Source: Companilactobacillus mishanensis
Lineage (GTDB): Bacteria > Bacillota > Bacilli > Lactobacillales > Lactobacillaceae
Assembly (NCBI RefSeq): GCF_003946505.1
Contig: NZ_RHON01000005.1
Location: 62,001-126,000, forward strand
Direction: 5' to 3'
Length of the DNA: 64,000 nucleotides
A model generated the notes under the pieces. It ran no database searches. It saw only the letters and a list, made by a program, of their open reading frames with translations, and had not been told where the DNA came from. Positions within the stretch are counted from its first letter, which is position 1; each line of letters opens with the position of its first letter. Of the stretch, positions 27,985 to 36,572 are shown one piece after another. The position numbers and the translations under genes are program-made.

Positions 27985-29361
27985 CTAATTTGCCAAATCC
28001 GTTTGACTAAGATCCGCAACTTTATCCTCATCATAAATACCTTTTTCTCTCAACAAATCATATACGTTTTGACCAGTTTTGAGTGATTCATGAACTATTT
28101 CACTGGCAACTTCATACCCTATAATAGGTGTCAATTTAGTAATAGTTTCAACGCTATTGTTTACGTCTTGCTCACATTTCTCACGGTTGGCTTGAATACC
28201 ATCAATACACTTCGTGGAAAGCATCATGCAGGCTTCACTCAAGAAATCAATTGATTCAAACAGATCATGAAAAATAATCGGTTCAAAAGCATTTAATTCT
28301 AATTCTCCCGATTCGGCTGCAAAAGTAATAGTAGTATCATTTCCAATAACTTCAAACGCAATCTGTGAAACGACTTCTGGAATGACTGGATTGACTTTTC
28401 CCGGCATGATCGATGAACCAGCTTGTCTGGCAGGTAACGTGATCTCATGGAAACCACTCTTTGGTCCGCTGGATAGCAATCTCAAATCGTGACACATTTT
28501 TGAAACAGATACAGCAACAGCTTTTAGACTACCGGAGACTTGAACATATGAGTCCAAGTTTTGTGTCGCATCAATTAAATCTTCAGCTGGATGAACGTTA
28601 ACCTGATAAGCCTTTCTTAACTCAGAATACAAAATATCTTGATAGCCATCAGACGTATTTACCCCAGTGCCTATTGCAGTTCCACCCAAATTCAATTCCA
28701 ATAAGGACTTCATAGATTTCTGAAGCTGTTTTTGAGTGCGTTGCAAGCCATGTGCGAATGCTCCAAAACTATTACCTAAAGTTGTAGGGACTGCCTCTTG
28801 AAGCTGCGTACGACCAATTTTTTGAACATCAGCGAATTCTTCTGATTTCTTCTCCAATTTCTGGATCAATACTGAAAGTGAGGAATAGAGTTTTTGCGTT
28901 TTTACCAATGCTGCCAGTTTGCCGGCACTGGGATAAACATCATTAGTTGATTGTCCAGCATTTACGTCATCTTGAGGACTAAGATATTTGTACTCTCCTC
29001 TTTTATGACCCAAGAGAATCAGACCACGATTGGCAATAACCTCGTTGACATTCATATTAGTCGAAGTCCCAGCTCCACCCTGGATTTCGGGAATTATGAA
29101 TTGATCGTCGAATTTACCGTCAATAATTTCTTCAGCAGATTTTCTAATGACCATGGCCGTTTTTCTAGAAATACGACCAACCTTCTCATTAGCAGTCGCA
29201 GCAGCCAATTTGATTTCAGCCAACTGCTTAATCAATTCCATATCAGTCTTTTTAACGTTTATTTTGAAGTTATCTTGAGCACGTTTTGAGTTAATTCCAA
29301 AGTACTTATCTTCATCAATCTTTAATTCACCAAAAGAATCTTTTTCGATACGTTCATCCAT
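27985..29361 (-). CDS. aspA: Aspartate ammonia-lyase
   Basis: A 458-residue fumarase/aspartase superfamily enzyme making fumarate and ammonia from aspartate. GSSIMPGKVNPVIPEVVSQ is the signature; VIPE after it, and QGGAGTSTNMNVNEVIANR instead of the QTGSGTQSNMN of fumarase, favour aspartase. The ATG at 29359-29361 has GAGGTA upstream; a start 48 nt earlier is unsupported. It is divergent from an Lrp-type regulator, which suggests amino-acid responsive control, though that regulator is interrupted. Confidence 0.88.
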   Translation of the reverse strand: MDERIEKDSFGELKIDEDKYFGINSKRAQDNFKINVKKTDMELIKQLAEIKLAAATANEKVGRISRKTAMVIRKSAEEIIDGKFDDQFIIPEIQGGAGTSTNMNVNEVIANRGLILLGHKRGEYKYLSPQDDVNAGQSTNDVYPSAGKLAALVKTQKLYSSLSVLIQKLEKKSEEFADVQKIGRTQLQEAVPTTLGNSFGAFAHGLQRTQKQLQKSMKSLLELNLGGTAIGTGVNTSDGYQDILYSELRKAYQVNVHPAEDLIDATQNLDSYVQVSGSLKAVAVSVSKMCHDLRLLSSGPKSGFHEITLPARQAGSSIMPGKVNPVIPEVVSQIAFEVIGNDTTITFAAESGELELNAFEPIIFHDLFESIDFLSEACMMLSTKCIDGIQANREKCEQDVNNSVETITKLTPIIGYEVASEIVHESLKTGQNVYDLLREKGIYDEDKVADLSQTDLAN

Positions 29362-29515
29362 GTTGACTACCTCACTTTTGTTATTGGCGCTAAAGATAGC
29401 ACGTTGCATTTAACAAATAAATAGATAGGCTGTTATAATTTGGAATACAAAAATAGTTTTCAAAATTGCTTAATAATATAAAGAAATCAGCATATTTTGC
29501 TAAAGAGAAGAAACC

Positions 29516-29950
29516 ATGAATGATATAGACTAAAAGATATTGAACTACATCCAAGCAAATGGTAGATTATCGATAAAAAAACTAAGTGAAGAATTATTTA
29601 TCACTCCACCAGCAGTATCGCAGAGACTAAAAAAGCTTGAGGACGCTGGTTACATTCAAGGATACGGTGCCAAATTGGATTACCCAAAAGTTGGGCTTAA
29701 AATCAAAGCTTTTGTAAATTTGGAAGTCAGTCCAGATCAAAAGCCAAAATTTTATGATTTTATCGCGACCGTTCCAAATGTTTTGGAATGTGATTGTATA
29801 ACTGGACCCTATTCGATGCTTTTGAAAGTTGTTTTTCAGTCGACTCAAGCATTGGATGATTTGATCAATGAATTACATAAGTTTGGAAGCACCAACACCC
29901 AGATTGTTTTCTCCACACCGAAAGAAGATCGTGGATATTATTTTAAATAG
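29516..29950 (+). pseudogene. Lrp/AsnC-family regulator interrupted by a TAA at codon 6
   Basis: From the ATG at 29516 the frame reads MNDID, then TAA (29531-29533), then KILNYIQANGRLSIKKLSEELFITP and the rest of a full Lrp protein with a helix-turn-helix (ITPPAVSQRLKKLEDAGYI) and a RAM ligand domain ending YYFK. In relatives this position is often Arg, Leu or Lys (IDxKIL), so one base change (for example TTA or AAA to TAA) explains it. A TTG at 29540 could restart but has no ribosome-binding site. Total reading frame is 144 codons without the stop. It faces aspA. Confidence 0.75.
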
Positions 29951-29960
29951 GTTTGGTTAG

Positions 29961-30154
29961 TTTTTAGCTTCCGATTACGTCAAAAAATCGATTTTTCGGG
30001 CTGGAACGTAGGCGACATCGTTTTAAGCTTTCCCAAGTTCAGGGAAATCTTAAAATCGAGTCTTTTCCTAAGTCTCGTACCTCGACTAAGGAAAATCTGC
30101 CTACTGAGACCAAATCGATTTTTTGACTCCATCTAGTTTTAGTCACACTAAAAA
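29961..30154. repeat. Large multi-helix inverted-repeat element A (candidate structured RNA)
   Basis: A perfect 16-bp inverted repeat (29979-29994 with 30112-30127, GTCAAAAAATCGATTT) encloses 117 nt. Inside it are GTAGGC (30008-30013)/GCCTAC (30099-30104), a hairpin TTTTAAG..CTTAAAA (30021-30055) with an inner TTTCCC/GGGAAA, and a second hairpin TTTTCCT.AGTC/GACT.AGGAAAA (30063-30095). TTTTTAG (29961) and CTAAAAA (30148) extend it outside. No coding frame or terminal duplication is seen. It is nearly symmetric, so strand is undecided. Confidence 0.75.
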
Positions 30155-30240
30155 TATTATCCGGCGGCTTTGCGCAATTCATAGTAAATATGTTTTATCC
30201 ATTAAATATTTAAAGCCTACATTCAATTTTAAAAAAACGA

Positions 30241-30282
30241 AAAAGGGAGTCAGAAAACTTAATTGTTTTCTGACTCCCTTTT
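30241..30282 (-). terminator. Strong intrinsic terminator downstream of the phosphoglycerate mutase gene
   Basis: An 18-bp perfect stem, AAAAGGGAGTCAGAAAAC with its complement, around TTAATT. On the minus strand it is followed by UUUUUCGUUUUUUU; on the plus strand only by TTTT. It therefore mainly ends leftward transcription. Confidence 0.85.
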
Positions 30283-30325
30283 GAGTAATAATTTTACAAA
30301 TTAAACATATATGTAATTCTATTCA

Positions 30326-30475
30326 GACCGGAAGAAAATTGAGGTGGGGGTGAAGCCCATCATTGGTCGTTTGTTGGCGTAGCCAACGCTTCAGACAGTT
30401 GCGCACGCGCCGAAGGCGACGTACGTTCCTTCAACTCATGGCGTTCCCATCCCCCACCACAATTTCCTGTAGGTC
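30326..30475. repeat. GC-rich multi-helix element B (candidate structured RNA)
   Basis: GACC/GGTC (30326-30329 with 30472-30475), AAATTG/CAATTT and GGTGGGGG (30343-30350)/CCCCCACC (30451-30458) make a long closing helix. Inside are GTTGGC-GTA-GCCAAC (30373-30387), AGTTG/CAACT and CGCC-GAA-GGCG. The segment is far richer in G+C than its surroundings. It ends 10 nt before the phosphoglycerate mutase stop codon, in that gene's 3' region. Like element A it carries a TGG(G)AACG motif and a GACCAA motif next to the junction. Confidence 0.65.
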
Positions 30476-30484
30476 GGGTCACAA

Positions 30485-31150
30485 CTACCTATTAGAACTT
30501 ACTATATCCAAAGAGTCATTCAGTTCGTAAATTATCGGTTGCCCGTTTGCAACTTCTACGCCATCTATATCATCATCGTCAATCTGTTCCAAATACTTGA
30601 TCATTGCTCGTATCGTACTGCCGTGTGCTACGACTAACTGGTTTTTACCATCTAGCAATCCTGGTGCTATATGATCAACATAATATGGAATTATCCGTTT
30701 TGAAGCTACGTATAAGCTTTCTGACAAGGGCATTGATCTTGGATCAACATACTTATATGGCCCTACTCTGGGATCACGTTTGTCCAATTTTGGTGGGAAA
30801 ACGAAAAATGATCTTCTCCATTCTCTTACTTGTTCTGCACCATACTCTGCTCGTGTTGCATCTTTATTCTGTCCTCGTAACGCTCCATAATGTCTTTCAT
30901 TCAGCTGCCATGCTTTGGTTATGGGAACATAATTTAAGTCTAGATCATCTTGAATAATGTAAGACGATATTATCGCGCGCTTCAGGACTGAGGTATATAC
31001 GTGATCGATATCGATACCATGAAGACTTTTTGCAACTTGATGTGCCTGATTGATACCATTTGCAGTCAGACCAACGTCATTCCAACCTGTATAAATATTG
31101 TTAGCATTGGCGATGCTTTCACCATGTCGCACTAAAATGAGTTTTACCAT
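30485..31150 (-). CDS. 2,3-bisphosphoglycerate-dependent phosphoglycerate mutase family protein
   Basis: A 221-residue histidine-phosphatase-fold enzyme. The catalytic motif [22 protein letters not shown] is at residues 4-25, [13 protein letters not shown] carries the second catalytic Glu, and the distal [14 protein letters not shown] supplies the second His. This fits the dPGM (GpmA) type, though it is more divergent than the main glycolytic enzyme and may be a paralogue. The ATG at 31148-31150 is chosen (AGGAA upstream). Followed by element B and a strong terminator. Confidence 0.85.
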   Translation of the reverse strand: MVKLILVRHGESIANANNIYTGWNDVGLTANGINQAHQVAKSLHGIDIDHVYTSVLKRAIISSYIIQDDLDLNYVPITKAWQLNERHYGALRGQNKDATRAEYGAEQVREWRRSFFVFPPKLDKRDPRVGPYKYVDPRSMPLSESLYVASKRIIPYYVDHIAPGLLDGKNQLVVAHGSTIRAMIKYLEQIDDDDIDGVEVANGQPIIYELNDSLDIVSSNR

Positions 31151-31247
31151 TTGTTGATAATTCCTACTTTTACTTATGATTTGATACAAATAATGGTATC
31201 ACTAAATTAATCTAGATTTAAATCTATTTTCATAGTGTTTTCTGAAA

Positions 31248-31604
31248 TCACTTTAAATCTACTCCATAATATTGTTCGGCAGCTTCTAACGCCTTTCCAC
31301 CATAAACGATTGCTGGTCCGCCATTCATCATAATGGCTACATCAACTGCTTCCACAACTTCTTCAACCGTTGCTCCTGCATCTTTTGCTGCAGCAAGGTG
31401 ACTGTTAATACATCCCTCACAGTGAATGACAATTGAGATGGACAATGCCATTAATTCCTTTTCCTTCTTACTCAAGGCTCCATCTGCAATAGCATCTTGG
31501 TGCATTTTAATAAAGTCCATACCAACTATTTTGGTTTGTTTTAAAAGTCTGCCAGTATTTTCTTTGTCATGTTTATTTTCTGTTGCATAATCAATATCAC
31601 TCAT
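31248..31604 (-). CDS. Carboxymuconolactone decarboxylase (AhpD-like) family protein
   Basis: A 118-residue all-helical protein of the CMD/AhpD fold. The redox-type CEGCINSHLAAAKDAGAT motif (CxxC plus His) is present at about residues 64-81, suggesting a peroxidase or disulfide role rather than decarboxylation. GAGGA precedes the ATG. It lies 18 nt after the CDF transporter gene, likely one transcript. Confidence 0.88.
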   Translation of the reverse strand: MSDIDYATENKHDKENTGRLLKQTKIVGMDFIKMHQDAIADGALSKKEKELMALSISIVIHCEGCINSHLAAAKDAGATVEEVVEAVDVAIMMNGGPAIVYGGKALEAAEQYYGVDLK

Positions 31605-31622
31605 TTGTAATCCTCGCTTCGT

Positions 31623-32501
31623 CTAAAAGATTAATGGTTCTTTAAGTCCTCTTGTACATTCCGCTTGTAAAGTTACGTGAGAGACCTTAAATTGAGTCTT
31701 CAGAAGGTTTTCTATTTCACGATAGATTTTTTCAAGTTCATCCATATTGCATTGCTTTTTGACGTTGATATGCGCATCAAAAATAATATAGTTCTCGTCG
31801 ATCATCCAAACGTGAATATGATGGATACCTACAACATCTGGAACTGTCAGTACTGCCTTCTTCACCGCCTTCAAATCAATCTCGGGACTGGCCTCCATCA
31901 AAATATTGACTGTCTCTTTAACTACGTCATATGATTCTTTCAAAAGCCAAATGGCAATCAATATAGTAATAAGTGGATCGACCCAGTACCAGCTGAACAA
32001 TGTAATGAAAATTGATGCAACGACAACTCCAACTGATGACAAAGTATCTGACATCATGTGTAAGAATGTCGCTTTGATATTTAAGTTATTCTTTGAGCCG
32101 CTCCAAAGAGCAACCATCGAAATCAAATTAGCTACTAATCCGATGATAGATACGATCATCATCAAAGAACCATTAATATGTTGTGGTTGACGGAAACGAC
32201 GAATTGATTCAATGATCATTAATATTGTAATAACGATCAAGATACTTGAATTTACAAACGCAGCTAGTATTTCTGCCCGTTTGTAGCCGAATGTTTTCTC
32301 GGCGTTATTGTGCCTACGTCCGATCAAATTTGCGACGTAAGAAATAACGATGGAAATTGAGTCTTCCAAGTTATGAACAGCATCAGACAATAGTCCTAAA
32401 CTTCCTGAGATGATACCTCCGAAAAATTCTGCCACGGTTATGATCAAATTCAGTGCTGTCACAGCTAAAAATCTCTTGCCTGTAACGTTTGAGTGTTCCA
32501 T
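31623..32501 (-). CDS. Cation diffusion facilitator (CzcD-like) metal exporter
   Basis: A 292-residue metal/proton antiporter with six membrane helices. The two HxxxD metal-site halves are visible: LLSDAVHNLEDS in helix 2 and HMMSDTLSSVG in helix 5. A cytosolic C-terminal domain (VPDVVGIHHIHVWMIDENYIIFDAHI) follows. Zinc is the most likely cargo by family. GAGGTGA precedes the ATG. Confidence 0.92.
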   Translation of the reverse strand: MEHSNVTGKRFLAVTALNLIITVAEFFGGIISGSLGLLSDAVHNLEDSISIVISYVANLIGRRHNNAEKTFGYKRAEILAAFVNSSILIVITILMIIESIRRFRQPQHINGSLMMIVSIIGLVANLISMVALWSGSKNNLNIKATFLHMMSDTLSSVGVVVASIFITLFSWYWVDPLITILIAIWLLKESYDVVKETVNILMEASPEIDLKAVKKAVLTVPDVVGIHHIHVWMIDENYIIFDAHINVKKQCNMDELEKIYREIENLLKTQFKVSHVTLQAECTRGLKEPLIF

Positions 32502-32578
32502 TTCTTTAGTTCACCTCTCATGACTCTATGATACCAAAGTAACATACAAAAGATGCAAACGTTTACCAAAATACAATA

Positions 32579-32606
32579 AAAAAACAGACTGAATATTTTC
32601 AGTCTG
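32579..32606 (-). terminator. Intrinsic terminator of the 70-residue orphan gene
   Basis: CAGACUGAA/UUCAGUCUG hairpin followed by UUUUUUU on the minus strand, 27 nt after the stop. Confidence 0.9.
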
Positions 32607-32632
32607 CTGGTCTTATATTTGATTTGTATTTG

Positions 32633-32845
32633 CTATCTTGAAGTTGTAGGTTTGGCAACAACTTTGATTGGATGAGCTATATCGATCGATTCTGAAAATT
32701 GATTCGTAATATAGTTTCTCATACCATCACGTGCTTCTTTTTTAGAAACATTGTGGCAAATGCGCTTCTTAGCAATTCGTTGGCCTTTCTTATCTAAAAA
32801 ATTGCATGTGACTTCATAGTCGCCTTGATTACCAAAAAACAACAT
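32633..32845 (-). CDS. Small orphan protein, unknown function
   Basis: A 70-residue basic protein (MLFFGNQGDYEVTCNFLDKKG to KPTTSR). The ATG at 32843-32845 has GAGGGGG 8 nt upstream, a very strong site; a longer frame to 32932 would pass through it without support. It has its own terminator. The QGDYEVTCNFLDKKGQRIAKKRIC stretch reads like a two-strand beta hairpin. I do not recognise a family. Confidence 0.75.
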   Translation of the reverse strand: MLFFGNQGDYEVTCNFLDKKGQRIAKKRICHNVSKKEARDGMRNYITNQFSESIDIAHPIKVVAKPTTSR

Positions 32846-33062
32846 CTTTGTTACCCCCTCGTAATTTGTTTTAAATAAATACCCCTGATGTTTCGACCAG
32901 ATATTTATACCATTTTTATCAAATAGGTTCAATAGTTTTTACTGGTTTTTGCAAAAAAAGGTTGGTCAACTTTTAGTTAATTATTTTGTGCAAACAAATA
33001 TGATAAAATAGTAAGTAATTGAGTTATCATTAGAAGGTATACATACTTGATGGGAGATTAAC

Positions 33063-33773
33063 ATGGACAATCAAAAGCCAACTATGACGCGTGGCGAATA
33101 TCGTAAACAACACAAGCCATTTTATAAAAAGCTTTCATTCATAATTACACTTGCGGTTATCCTACTTGCCATTATAGCCGGTTTGGTTTATTGGGGTGTG
33201 GGAGTTGCTCACAAAGACAACACTGAAAATAATTCAGAGAAAGTTGAAAATGTGAAACCTAAAACTTCCAAGAAAAAAGCCGATGAATCTAGTAAGAAAC
33301 AAGCCAGTCAGAGTGTTAAAAAAGAAGATGAAAAGTCAGACGAGAAGAAATCTGATGAAAAGAAAACATATTCAAATCCTGGATCTTATAACAATTTAGA
33401 TTACAAGACTGATGATTTTGAATTCAAATTGAGTAATGATGTTAAGTTAGTTAAAGATGCTAATGGTGCCTCAGCGCTCTTGATCAAGTACACTTACACC
33501 AATAATTCAAAAGACAAGCAAGTACCCCAAAAAGTACAAGCTGCGAATATGATCTTGAAACAAGATGATAAAGTCTTGGAGCCAACTACTGGTACAGGTG
33601 ACTTTGCTGATTTAGTTACTGGAAGTAATTACGGTATCGTAATCCCAGGTACAAAGTACGATGGAGCTTTACTTGTAAAAGTCGACAACACGAAGTCTGA
33701 TGTAGATATGTACTTTATGAATATTGAAACTAAACAATATTTAAACACTATGCAACCTTTCAAATTATCGTAA
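33063..33773 (+). CDS. Membrane-anchored DUF5067 domain protein
   Basis: A 236-residue protein. A positively charged start is followed by one membrane helix (about residues 24-47), then a Lys/Glu/Ser-rich linker (50-100) with KSDEKKSDEKK, and a beta-rich extracellular domain (YKTDDFEFKLSNDVKLVKD..LLIKYTYTNNSKDKQ) of the DUF5067/DUF4352 type found in Lactobacillaceae. The domain lies outside the cell. Its function is unknown. GGGAG lies before the ATG. Confidence 0.85.
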   Translation: MDNQKPTMTRGEYRKQHKPFYKKLSFIITLAVILLAIIAGLVYWGVGVAHKDNTENNSEKVENVKPKTSKKKADESSKKQASQSVKKEDEKSDEKKSDEKKTYSNPGSYNNLDYKTDDFEFKLSNDVKLVKDANGASALLIKYTYTNNSKDKQVPQKVQAANMILKQDDKVLEPTTGTGDFADLVTGSNYGIVIPGTKYDGALLVKVDNTKSDVDMYFMNIETKQYLNTMQPFKLS

Positions 33774-33776
33774 ATT

Positions 33777-33806
33777 AAAAGCGCAACCCATTAGGATTGC
33801 GCTTTT
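33777..33806. terminator. Bidirectional terminator
   Basis: AAAAGCGCAA/TTGCGCTTTT stem around CCCATTAGGA; the stop codon of the CPBP gene lies in its loop. It serves both convergent genes. Confidence 0.88.
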
Positions 33807-34528
33807 TGTGTGTCTGAAATTTGGCGATATGCAATGTAAATTGCAATAAACAATAGTATTGCTACAAATATAAGCGAGGCCATCGAAAACTTAACTGAGG
33901 CAGCCTGTTTCAAAGTGCTTGGCGATAGTAGTGGAAATACATCTTTAAGCATATGCAAAACAATGACGATTGTTAGATTATGAGTTTTAACATAAATTGC
34001 ACCAAACAGTACTCCTAATGTCATTGCAAACAATACCTGGACGGCGACATAACCGAATGATAAAGTTCTCAGGTTTATTGAGTGAATGATTCCAAATAAG
34101 AACGCCGACCCCAGTACAGCATAGAACGCTTGATTGTGAAATATCTTTAGGAATAGTGGTATCAGTAGACCCCTGAAAACATACTCTTCAGTCAGTCCTA
34201 CTAAAATACACATGACCACAACATTTATTTTGAACGAAAAATCTTGTACCAGCAACATTGGAATATCTAGGAACAACACAAAGACAAATGTGGGTAATGT
34301 TGTATAAAATTGTTCGCCCAAATCTTTGCTGGAAAACCAATGTATTTTCTGATGAAATAAGAAAATATTAGCAACAAATAATACTGCAAATATCAAAAAA
34401 TCGGTGAATCCCTGAGACCAGATACTGTTCCAGCTGGAAGGTATGACCAAATTTGCGCCTATCAAAACCAAAATAAAAATAATGAATATCGATAATATTT
34501 TTGTCCACGGATTACTTAGAAATTTCAA
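33791..34528 (-). CDS. CPBP family intramembrane metalloprotease
   Basis: A 245-residue polytopic membrane protein of the CAAX-protease/bacteriocin-processing family. The motifs LTEEYVFRGLL (EExxxR), FGIIHSINL (FxxxH) and VLHMLKDVF (HxxxD-like) hold the catalytic and metal residues. Some relatives give bacteriocin self-immunity, but no bacteriocin gene is nearby. Start is TTG with GGGGA upstream. Confidence 0.9.
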   Translation of the reverse strand: MKFLSNPWTKILSIFIIFILVLIGANLVIPSSWNSIWSQGFTDFLIFAVLFVANIFLFHQKIHWFSSKDLGEQFYTTLPTFVFVLFLDIPMLLVQDFSFKINVVVMCILVGLTEEYVFRGLLIPLFLKIFHNQAFYAVLGSAFLFGIIHSINLRTLSFGYVAVQVLFAMTLGVLFGAIYVKTHNLTIVIVLHMLKDVFPLLSPSTLKQAASVKFSMASLIFVAILLFIAIYIAYRQISDTQKAQS

Positions 34529-34625
34529 AAGTTGATTCCCCTTTTTTCTCTTTTATTGTTAGTTACCTGCAGTTGGGTTTAGTATGTAAATAAAACAAGT
34601 TATCACACTAAGGTGTTGTAAAAAA

Positions 34626-36509
34626 ATGAAGAGAATTAATTTAACTTATATACTTCAGTTTATCTTTATGCTCCTGTCCGCTTTACTAATGGGATTCGCC
34701 TTGAGCTACTCTCAAATTGGATCTCTGAAATATACATTTTCCACTGTTACTGAGACCTATGTTGGCATGTATTTGATCACGTCCTTGATCCTATTTTTAG
34801 TATATCTAGGATTTTACGCTATCTTTAATAGATTCTTCTACTCAACGGCTTTATTTTATGTTTTATTTGGAATTTATGCGATTGCCAATCGACTAAAAGT
34901 AATGTATCGGACTGAGCCCGTTTTACCAAGCGACCTAATATTCCTAAAAAGTTTTAAAGAGTTAGTTTCAATGGTCAGCTCCAAAATAATTATCATCATG
35001 GTAATAGTATTGGGAATAATTATCTTCAGCTCCATCCTACTCGAAAAATTCTTCGGCAAAAAAATGCTGCATATGAAGTGGTGGCTACGTATTGTCCTTA
35101 TGATAATACCAGTCATAACTATTGGCAGTTTTTATTCAGCAAACGATGAAAGCTCGGTCGTTACTAACATTCTCAATAAGGCTGGTAGATCTGAATTCAC
35201 ACCTAACTTGATGTGGGAAACTAATAGCAACGGACCACTGATTACTTTTCTATCTAACATCCATGTTAAAGTCATGGACAAACCAGACGGATATAACGAA
35301 GCAAAAATTGATTCTATCGTTAAAAAGTACAAAAATGTCGCAACTGAAATAAATAAAAGCCGCCCAAACAATGACGTAAATAAACAAACATTGATTTTCG
35401 TTTTGAGCGAAAGTTTTGCGGATCCAACACGTGTTCCTAATGTGAAGTTGAACCAAGATCCCATCCCTAACGTTCGCCAAATAATGAAAAATAATACCTC
35501 AGGTATGATGTTAAGTTCTGGGTATGGTGGTGGAACTGCCAATATGGAATATATGAGTTTCACTGGACTAGCATTCAATCAGTTTTCAAAGTCACTTCAA
35601 ACTCCGTATGTCCAACTTGTGCAAAATCAGAAGAATCCTGAAAATATCACCAACCAGTTTGAAAATAAGAATGCAATCCACCCCTACATTGGTAATTTCT
35701 ATAATCGTAGTAGTGTCTATAACAGATTTGGCTTCCAAACTTTCAGAAATACCGATTCAACTGGTTCTTTAGCACTCCACTACACTGATCCTGAAGATGG
35801 TAGCCAATACATTAGCGATGCTTCAGCATATAAAGACGTAACTTGGCAAGTCAATCAAGTCAAACAGGGACAATTTATTAGTTTAGTAACGATGCAAAAT
35901 CACATGCCTTATTACAACAACTACCAAGGAAATAATTTCAAAGCCTCTGGAAGTGGTGTTGGTAAGAATGCTAAACAAGTCGCAAATTTTGCGAAGGGAT
36001 TGAATTTAACAGATGAAGCAACTCAAAGTTTTCTAGATGAACTCAATAAAATAAATAAGCCTATTACCGTGGTCTTTTACGGTGACCACCTGCCCGGAAT
36101 TTACGATGGTAACAGCATGCGTAAATACAATGTATCTGAACATGAGACTGAATATTTTATCTACAGCAACAAATACGCCATTGATCATAATATGGGCACT
36201 ACAAAATTAAATGGGAACGCAGCAATCACCGATCCAAATGGTTTTATTCCACTTACATATCAACAAATGAAAGAGAAAGTTACACCTTTCTATGCCCTGT
36301 TAACTAAAATTCAAGAAGATGCACCGGCAATGGCAAAAAGTACCGTTGGTAACTCAGAAAGTTTGTACGTAAACAAAAAATCTGGCAAAAAAATATCCTA
36401 CAAGGATTTAACTGCCTCTCAAAAAGAACTATTAAATGATTACAAACTTATCCAGTACGATTTGACGGCTGGTAAGGGATATAGCAACAAATTAGATTTT
36501 ACAAAATAG
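34626..36509 (+). CDS. LTA synthase family / MdoB-like phosphoglycerol transferase
   Basis: A 627-residue membrane enzyme with five N-terminal helices and a large extracellular sulfatase-fold domain. Metal and catalytic residues match the LtaS set: E262 (VLSESFAD), T304 as nucleophile (GGGTANMEY), and D487-H488 (FYGDHLPG). The family transfers glycerol-phosphate from phosphatidylglycerol to teichoic acid or glycolipid. Whether this is the main lipoteichoic acid polymerase or a primase-like paralogue is open. The start lies 90 nt from the divergent CPBP gene. Confidence 0.9.
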   Translation: MKRINLTYILQFIFMLLSALLMGFALSYSQIGSLKYTFSTVTETYVGMYLITSLILFLVYLGFYAIFNRFFYSTALFYVLFGIYAIANRLKVMYRTEPVLPSDLIFLKSFKELVSMVSSKIIIIMVIVLGIIIFSSILLEKFFGKKMLHMKWWLRIVLMIIPVITIGSFYSANDESSVVTNILNKAGRSEFTPNLMWETNSNGPLITFLSNIHVKVMDKPDGYNEAKIDSIVKKYKNVATEINKSRPNNDVNKQTLIFVLSESFADPTRVPNVKLNQDPIPNVRQIMKNNTSGMMLSSGYGGGTANMEYMSFTGLAFNQFSKSLQTPYVQLVQNQKNPENITNQFENKNAIHPYIGNFYNRSSVYNRFGFQTFRNTDSTGSLALHYTDPEDGSQYISDASAYKDVTWQVNQVKQGQFISLVTMQNHMPYYNNYQGNNFKASGSGVGKNAKQVANFAKGLNLTDEATQSFLDELNKINKPITVVFYGDHLPGIYDGNSMRKYNVSEHETEYFIYSNKYAIDHNMGTTKLNGNAAITDPNGFIPLTYQQMKEKVTPFYALLTKIQEDAPAMAKSTVGNSESLYVNKKSGKKISYKDLTASQKELLNDYKLIQYDLTAGKGYSNKLDFTK

Positions 36510-36531
36510 TATTTCCCAAATTTAGAACAAA

Positions 36532-36569
36532 AAAAATGAGATTGGTGTAATTTTCCAATCTCATTTTTT
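36532..36569. terminator. Bidirectional terminator
   Basis: AAAAATGAGATTGG/CCAATCTCATTTTT, a 14-bp stem with flanking A and T runs, between the LTA synthase gene and the convergent peptidase gene. Confidence 0.93.
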
Positions 36570-36572
36570 GAT

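Noticed and set aside
27985-29361. Fumarase C as the identity of the lyase
   Set aside because: The QGGAGTS and KVNPVIPE segments are of aspartase type; fumarase has QTGSGTQ and KVNPTQ.
29961-30475. Elements A and B as an insertion sequence or transposon remnant
   Set aside because: No transposase fragment, no target-site duplication, and the internal helices are not explained by terminal inverted repeats alone.
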